Shown: positions 7,570 through 11,299 of the stretch, in pieces
Layout of the letters: each line of letters starts with the position of its first letter
How positions within the stretch are numbered: the first letter of the stretch is position 1
Assembly: GCA_046756245.1 (NCBI GenBank)
Contig: JBHHVZ010000092.1
Location: forward strand, 1 to 11,299
Direction of reading: 5' to 3'
DNA length: 11,299 nucleotides
DNA from: G021776435 sp046756245
Lineage (GTDB): Bacteria > Pseudomonadota > Alphaproteobacteria > Caulobacterales > Parvularculaceae
Position numbers and translations under genes: made by a program
Notes under the pieces: model-generated
Told to the model about the DNA's origin: nothing
Databases searched by the model: none
The model's input: the letters and a program-made list of their open reading frames with translations, nothing else

Positions 7570-8232
7570 TCAGCCGATCGCTTCGGCTACGCCTTTGAAA
7601 AACGTCACGCCGTCGGCGCCGCCGAGCAGCGGCGAAATCACCCGCTCGGGATGCGGCATCAGGCCGAGCACGTTGCCGGCTTCGTTCAGAATTCCGGCGA
7701 TGTCGCGGGCCGAACCGTTGGGGTTGTCGACATAGCGGAACGCCACGCGGCCTTCGCTTTCGAGCCGGTCGAGCGTTTCCTCGTCGGCGAAATAATTGCC
7801 GTCATGATGGGCGACCGGAAAGCGCGCATAGGCGCCTTTCTCGAAGCCCCGCGTAAAGATCGACATGTTGTTCTCGACTCTGAGCGTCACCGTGCAGCAG
7901 ACGAAATTGAGCCCGGCGTTGCGCATCAAGGCGCCGGGCAGAAGGCCCGTTTCTGTCAGGATCTGGAAGCCGTTGCAGACGCCGATCACCGGCGTTCCCG
8001 CTTTCGCCTTTTCGATGACGGCGGCCATCACCGGCGAGCGCGCCGCCATCGCGCCGGAACGTAAGTAATCGCCGTAGGAAAACCCGCCGGGCAGGACGAT
8101 GAAATCCGTCTCGGGAAGGATCGTTTCCTGGTGCCAGACCATGACGGACCGCGCGCCCGCAACCTGTTCCAGCGCAACCGCGACGTCGCGGTCGCAGTTC
8201 GAGGCGGGGAACACGATGACGGCGGGTTTCAT
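7570..8232 (-). CDS. purQ: Phosphoribosylformylglycinamidine synthase, glutaminase subunit PurQ
   Basis: PurQ hydrolyses glutamine and passes ammonia to PurL in the complex that converts FGAR to FGAM, the fourth step of purine synthesis; PurS bridges the two. The 220-residue protein is a class I glutamine amidotransferase. It has the oxyanion region LPGGFSYGDYLRSG at 47-60, nucleophile Cys86 in GVCNGFQ, and the His194/Glu196 pair in MPHPER. The ATG at 8232 follows a weak Shine-Dalgarno (ACGGGG, 8244-8239). That site lies right beside the foot of a long hairpin (8247-8293), so structure could influence initiation. The start overlaps the stop of the small frame at 8229-8384 in ATGA. PurL is not in the window; the next gene downstream is the convergent eda. 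Confidence 0.97.
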   Translation of the reverse strand: MKPAVIVFPASNCDRDVAVALEQVAGARSVMVWHQETILPETDFIVLPGGFSYGDYLRSGAMAARSPVMAAVIEKAKAGTPVIGVCNGFQILTETGLLPGALMRNAGLNFVCCTVTLRVENNMSIFTRGFEKGAYARFPVAHHDGNYFADEETLDRLESEGRVAFRYVDNPNGSARDIAGILNEAGNVLGLMPHPERVISPLLGGADGVTFFKGVAEAIG

Positions 8233-8384
8233 AATAGAGCCCCGTCATCCCGGATGCGCTGCAGCATGAAATGCTGCCGCGCTGATCCGGGATCGCTATC
8301 GGCAATGTCTGATTTCACCCGGTCCCGTGTCTGCGCCGCATCATCAAAGATGCTTCGGCGCGCACGGGAAGACGGGCTCGTCAT
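8229..8384 (-). CDS. 51-residue small ORF packed between purS and purQ
   Basis: An ATG at 8384-8382, 2 nt beyond the purS stop, opens a frame of 51 codons. It ends at TGA 8231-8229, overlapping the purQ ATG in the ATGA form typical of coupled genes. The peptide begins MTSPSSRARRSIFDDAAQ and ends FMLQRIRDDGALL. It is hydrophilic, with many Arg and Asp residues and no membrane segment or known motif. The exact fit to the gap speaks for translation, perhaps to couple purS and purQ. Against a selected protein, about 92 of the 156 nt form two long palindromic hairpins (8247-8293 and 8324-8368), so the frame may be the chance reading of a REP-like repeat doublet. I know of no family for it. There is no separate Shine-Dalgarno apart from sequence inside the purS end. 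Confidence 0.45.
   Translation of the reverse strand: MTSPSSRARRSIFDDAAQTRDRVKSDIADSDPGSARQHFMLQRIRDDGALL
8247..8293. repeat. Long imperfect palindrome (REP-like element 1) in the purS-purQ gap
   Basis: Perfect 9-bp outer arms ATCCCGGAT (8247-8255) and ATCCGGGAT (8285-8293) continue inward as GCGCTGCAGCAT against ATGCTGCCGCGC, with one mismatch and a 2-nt bulge, around a 3-nt loop (8268-8270). The CATCCCGGAT...ATCCGGGATC style resembles dispersed palindromic repeats common between genes in alphaproteobacteria. It would be transcribed within the purSQ message just upstream of the purQ start. That it is a genome-wide repeat cannot be shown from one copy. Confidence 0.65.
8324..8368. repeat. 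Second imperfect palindrome (REP-like element 2) in the purS-purQ gap
   Basis: Three nested stems pair: CCCGTG/CACGGG (6 bp), GCGCC/GGCGC (5 bp) and GCATC/GATGC (5 bp), around the loop TTTGAT as read on the minus strand, with small internal loops. It lies 30 bp from the first palindrome. Minus-strand flanks AGCCCGTCTTCCCGTGCGC and, outside element 1 on the plus strand, CCCGTCATCCCGGATGCGC are similar, so the two may be an inverted pair of one element family. Confidence 0.55.
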
Positions 8385-8386
8385 AG

Positions 8387-8629
8387 TCACGCCTCGAGCT
8401 CGATCGAATAATTTTCCATCACCGGATTGGCGAGGAGTTTATTGCACATGTCTTCAAGCGCCGCACGCGCCGCCGCTTCGTCGGTCTCGGAAAGCTCAAG
8501 CTCGATCACCTTGCCCTGGCGCACGTCCGACGCGCCCTCGAAACCGAGCCCTTTGAGCGCGCCCTCGATCGCCTTGCCCTGCGGGTCGAGGACGCCGTTT
8601 TTCAAGGTGACGGTGATTGTCGCTTTCAT
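8387..8629 (-). CDS. purS: Phosphoribosylformylglycinamidine synthase subunit PurS
   Basis: PurS is the small bridging subunit of the three-part FGAM synthase. It forms a dimer that holds PurQ and PurL together and helps channel ammonia. The 80-residue length and the sequence KNGVLDPQGKAIEGALKGLG, followed by DVRQGKVIELEL and the C-terminal NKLLANPVMENYSIEL, are characteristic of PF02700. The start is the ATG at 8629; the frame is open further upstream, but that part is Arg/Pro-rich and unlike PurS. The Shine-Dalgarno is weak (CGAGAG). In many alphaproteobacteria purC precedes purS. Here a truncated MarR remnant precedes it, suggesting that the operon's upstream side was rearranged. Downstream, the 51-codon frame and purQ follow on the same strand. 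Confidence 0.96.
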   Translation of the reverse strand: MKATITVTLKNGVLDPQGKAIEGALKGLGFEGASDVRQGKVIELELSETDEAAARAALEDMCNKLLANPVMENYSIELEA

Positions 8630-8656
8630 GCCGACTCTCGTTTCACTACCCGCGTT

Positions 8657-8685
8657 TGCATAGCCCGCAGGCGCTTTCCGAGCAA
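8657..8685 (-). promoter_or_regulatory. Weak candidate promoter for purS-purQ
   Basis: On the minus strand TTGCTC (8685-8680) and TATGCA (8662-8657) are 17 bp apart, upstream of the purS start at 8629. Each box matches only about half of the consensus. The position is right and no better pair was seen in the 89-bp gap between the MarR remnant and purS. No purine-responsive operator or riboswitch is recognisable. Confidence 0.2.
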
Positions 8686-8718
8686 GCCGACAGCGCGTCA
8701 AGCCGTTCAACCGCCGCG

Positions 8719-8940
8719 TCAGGGTTTTGGTTCGTAAATCTTGGGAAGGAGGCGGAAGAGGGTATCCTTCTCGTCGGGGCTCAGCCTGTCTGCAAGGCGG
8801 GCGTCGATCTCGCGCACGAGGAGCGCGTCGCATTTCTTCAGGAACCGCTTTCCCGCGCTGGTAATAAAGAGACGGCGCCGGCGTTGATCGCCGTCGGCGG
8901 GCGCAGGCCAAAGCTTTTCCCTGAGCCTGAGAGGCGAAGT
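8719..8940 (-). pseudogene. MarR-family regulator remnant, 5' part missing
   Basis: The last 73 codons of an open frame ending at TGA 8721-8719 resemble the C-terminal half of a MarR-family repressor. ADGDQRRRRLFITSAGKRF matches the DNA-binding wing and the start of the following helix (family pattern D-x-R-R...LT-x-x-G). LLVREIDARLADRLSPDEKD and LFRLLPKIY suit the C-terminal dimerisation helices. No start codon with a ribosome binding site precedes it in frame. Upstream of about 8940 the frame only shadows the TPR regulator gene, whose stop codon is at 8942-8944. The N-terminal dimerisation helix and recognition helix are therefore missing, so the piece should not function. It probably marks the breakpoint of an insertion or deletion that brought the regulator next to purS. 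Confidence 0.65.
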
Positions 8941-8941
8941 T

Positions 8942-11299
8942 CTAATCAGCGATTTCAAATCCTTGCTCGCGCAAGCCCTTGACGACGTTTTCCCGCATAC
9001 GGGCGATATCGGCGTCATAGCGGGCCTTGAGACCGGCAAATTCCAACATTTCGCGTAACGGCGCCGTGATCGGGTCGACCTCGAAATACCAGCGCCGCCA
9101 GCCCTTGTCGATGGCGCGCTCGAGCGCTGCGAACGCTTCTTCATTTCGTCCCTGAATAGTCAGCGCCCGTGCATATTCGTATTCATAATTGGGGAGAGCG
9201 ACGCCTTCCGCCAAAATGTGTTCAAGCGCCTGCACATACTCATCCATCCAGGCGCTCGCGTTTTCCGCGCCCGTTTGATGAAGAGCATAAGCATAGGACG
9301 TTTCGATCCAAGGGCCGGCAAGGCCCGCCACAAACGGCAATCCTTCTGGTTTTGGCTCAAGATTAAATAGTTGCGTCTGTTGAGACACTTCGATGATTTT
9401 TTTATAGTCGTCGGTGAACAGATAGGCGAACGCCAGACTTCGATGAACATCGTGCACACGGTAGAGCCATTCCGGTTGACGCAGTTCTCTCCATTTTTCC
9501 GGGTCCGATTGAATCGCCCATTCCGCTTCCAGAAATTCGACGGCTTCGTCGTAGCGCCCCTCTCTGATCAGGAATATGTCGTCATAGAGACCGCGCAGCC
9601 GCAAACGCGCCATTTCGGGGATGCCGAGGGTCGCATAGGAGGCGCCGAAACTCCAAACAGTGCCAATCCAGAATTGGGGGGCGTTCCAATTCGTTTCAAC
9701 ATCTATCGGAATCTCCGCGCCGCGCCGTTCGAATTCGACGAGACGTTCAAACTTGCCATATTCAGCATGGGCAAACGCTGAAGACGTCAAAGCGCCGCCA
9801 ACGGTGGTCCATTCTATTGACTGATTGACGAAAGGCTCGAGATTCTCGAAATCGCCAAAGTAGACATACTGGCTAAACATTCTAAACGAGACCTCGTTGT
9901 TTAACGGGTCCAAACGATAGGCGCGCTGGGTTTCCTCAAACGCCTCGCGGTATTGACCTTCCCTTTGCAGCAAAATTGAACGGACGACACGCGCTGTTGC
10001 ATGGTTGGGATTGATCCGGAGCGCCGCATCTATATGCATCGAGAGTTCGTTATCTGATGCGTCATCGCCGGCCCATCTGGATGAGTGCCACCGATAACTC
10101 ACATGTGTTTCGGCGAGATCGGGGCCCAGTTCGAGCGCCGTTTCGATATCGGCGTCGATGCGATCGGTCGCTTCCTCGATGGGAAACGGAAACTTGAAAT
10201 CCGGCAGGGCGGCGATTGTCCCTGAAGTGTTCACCCAATTAATCCAAGCCGCCGCTTCCGCGCGGCTGGCGTAAGCGAGAGCGAAGTCGGGCGCAATATC
10301 GATCGCCTCGGTCAATAATCTGTAAGCCGGGAGAAATTGATAAAATTGCGGTTTGGAAACGCCCGGGGCGAAGACTTCGCGCAAATGCGCTCGAGCCTGC
10401 AAATAGAGATCATAGGCCTCGACCGGCGCGTCGATCTGTCTTAGTGGAGCGGCGCTTGTTTCAGGAAGGTTGAAATTCGCTTTCATGGCCCCGACGATTT
10501 CCGCAGCGACCGCGTCCTGGACCGCAAAGATATCCTTCAGCTCGCCGTCGAAGGATTCCGCCCAAAGATTGTGGCCGTCGCGGCTGTCGATCAGCTGCAC
10601 AATGACGCGCAGATTCTCGCCGTCGCGCCGTACGCTGCCGTCGAGAACGTAGACCACATTGAGGGCTTCGGCGATTTCAGGGAGGGGTTTCTGGCGCTCC
10701 TTGAAATAGAACGCGCCGGTGCGTCCGGCGACCGTCAAGCCGTCCGCCTGCCCAAGAACGCTTATCAGTTCTTCCGACAGGCCGTGTGCGAAGTATTCGT
10801 CCTCGCGGTCGTCGCTTAAGCTGGCGAAGGGCAGCACGGCGATCGAAATGACGTCGTCCGTCATTGGAGCGTCCGCCGGCGCCCGGTCGGATTTCAGCGC
10901 CAAGTCGGCGCCTGCGAACCGCCAGGCGAAAAAGGCCAGAATCGCCGCCGCCAAGACCGCCCCGCCAGCGGCGAAACGAGCGGCGCGACGGGCGACCGCC
11001 GCCGTTTTTCCCGCCGCAGCATTGTCTGCATCAACGGCGCCCGCGTCTTGCGGCTCGAATCGCACCCGCGCGACGAGCCTGTAGCCGCGTTTGGGAACCG
11101 TCTCGATAATTTGCGACTCGCCGGGGGCGTCGTCGAAAACCTTGCGCAAAATGGAAATCGCGCGCGTGAGCCCCTCATCCCCGCCGAATTCGACGCCCCA
11201 GACTTTGTCGATCAATTCCTGGCGCGAGACCACCTCGCCGGGTCGTGCGGCGAGGGCGCACAGGACGTCCATGACCTTGGGCTCGAGATGGGATTGCCG
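8942..11299 (-). CDS. Membrane-anchored winged-helix/TolB-like/TPR regulator (CadC-like), 5' end outside window
   Basis: The frame is open to the right edge, so the N-terminus is missing; 785 codons are visible. Residue numbers below count from the Met at 11272. The protein begins in an OmpR/CadC-type winged helix (PF00486): LEPKVMDVLCALAARPGEVV, SRQELIDKVW, RAISILRKVFDD, ETVPKRGYRLVARV (to about residue 70). One hydrophobic segment at about 100-119 follows Arg-rich sequence, giving a cytoplasmic DNA-binding head and a periplasmic tail. Residues 142-265 form a TolB-like/FlgO-type domain (IAVLPFASLSDDREDEYFAH, GLSEELISVL, YVLDGSVRR, LWAESFD). The remainder carries degenerate tetratricopeptide repeats, for example REAFEETQRAYRLDPLNNEV and NEEAFAALERAIDKGW. 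It is probably a one-component membrane regulator sensing an unknown signal; its targets are unknown. It ends at TAG 8944-8942, flush with the MarR remnant, and no terminator is seen. The middle of the gene looks less GC-rich than the operons nearby. Confidence 0.9.
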   Translation of the reverse strand, partial: RQSHLEPKVMDVLCALAARPGEVVSRQELIDKVWGVEFGGDEGLTRAISILRKVFDDAPGESQIIETVPKRGYRLVARVRFEPQDAGAVDADNAAAGKTAAVARRAARFAAGGAVLAAAILAFFAWRFAGADLALKSDRAPADAPMTDDVISIAVLPFASLSDDREDEYFAHGLSEELISVLGQADGLTVAGRTGAFYFKERQKPLPEIAEALNVVYVLDGSVRRDGENLRVIVQLIDSRDGHNLWAESFDGELKDIFAVQDAVAAEIVGAMKANFNLPETSAAPLRQIDAPVEAYDLYLQARAHLREVFAPGVSKPQFYQFLPAYRLLTEAIDIAPDFALAYASRAEAAAWINWVNTSGTIAALPDFKFPFPIEEATDRIDADIETALELGPDLAETHVSYRWHSSRWAGDDASDNELSMHIDAALRINPNHATARVVRSILLQREGQYREAFEETQRAYRLDPLNNEVSFRMFSQYVYFGDFENLEPFVNQSIEWTTVGGALTSSAFAHAEYGKFERLVEFERRGAEIPIDVETNWNAPQFWIGTVWSFGASYATLGIPEMARLRLRGLYDDIFLIREGRYDEAVEFLEAEWAIQSDPEKWRELRQPEWLYRVHDVHRSLAFAYLFTDDYKKIIEVSQQTQLFNLEPKPEGLPFVAGLAGPWIETSYAYALHQTGAENASAWMDEYVQALEHILAEGVALPNYEYEYARALTIQGRNEEAFAALERAIDKGWRRWYFEVDPITAPLREMLEFAGLKARYDADIARMRENVVKGLREQGFEIAD

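Noticed and set aside
8630..8911. Upstream extension of the purS frame to an ATG at 8911
   Set aside because: The extra 94 residues are Arg/Pro-rich and overlap the MarR remnant in another frame; PurS proteins are about 80 residues.

Overview
The window looks like part of an alphaproteobacterial chromosome. The coding regions are GC-rich, the order zwf-pgl-edd-glk-eda is an Entner-Doudoroff layout resembling that of Caulobacter-like bacteria, and purS and purQ are adjacent small genes as in other alphaproteobacteria. The genus cannot be told from the sequence alone; a marine Parvularcula/Hyphomonas-like lineage is only a guess.

Left edge (1-1404, minus strand): a short reading frame runs off the left end. 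It starts like a HigB/Gp49-type toxin but its frame breaks after about 14-20 codons. It sits behind a good sigma70-type promoter whose spacer is filled by a 16-bp palindrome. Next comes an ankyrin-repeat gene split by a single extra base in a CCC run at 1116-1118; without that base it would encode 415 residues. A 449-bp gap follows (1405-1853). I see no convincing gene in it, only a candidate promoter and a small hairpin.

Centre (1854-7565, plus strand): five intact genes, zwf, pgl, edd, glk and eda, with gaps of 19, 20, -4 and 28 bp, evidently one operon. Together they take glucose to glucose-6-phosphate (glk), to 6-phosphogluconolactone (zwf), to 6-phosphogluconate (pgl), to KDPG (edd), and finally to pyruvate plus glyceraldehyde-3-phosphate (eda). 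It is a complete glucose-to-pyruvate Entner-Doudoroff entry module.

Right (7570-11299, minus strand): purQ converges on eda with only 4 bp between the stops. Upstream of purQ lies purS. The 157-bp purS-purQ gap is filled exactly by an unannotated 51-codon reading frame, which starts 2 nt after the purS stop and ends with an ATGA overlap onto purQ. Two long imperfect hairpins occupy most of that frame. This is the most unusual feature of the window. Upstream of purS is a 5'-truncated MarR-family remnant. It abuts the stop codon of a large membrane-bound winged-helix/TolB-like/TPR regulator (CadC-like architecture), whose own 5' end lies beyond the right edge.

Overall the central metabolic genes are intact, while both flanks show decay or rearrangement: two frame-broken genes on the left, and a truncated regulator and palindromic elements on the right. 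I found no CRISPR array, tRNA, rRNA, transposase or phage gene.
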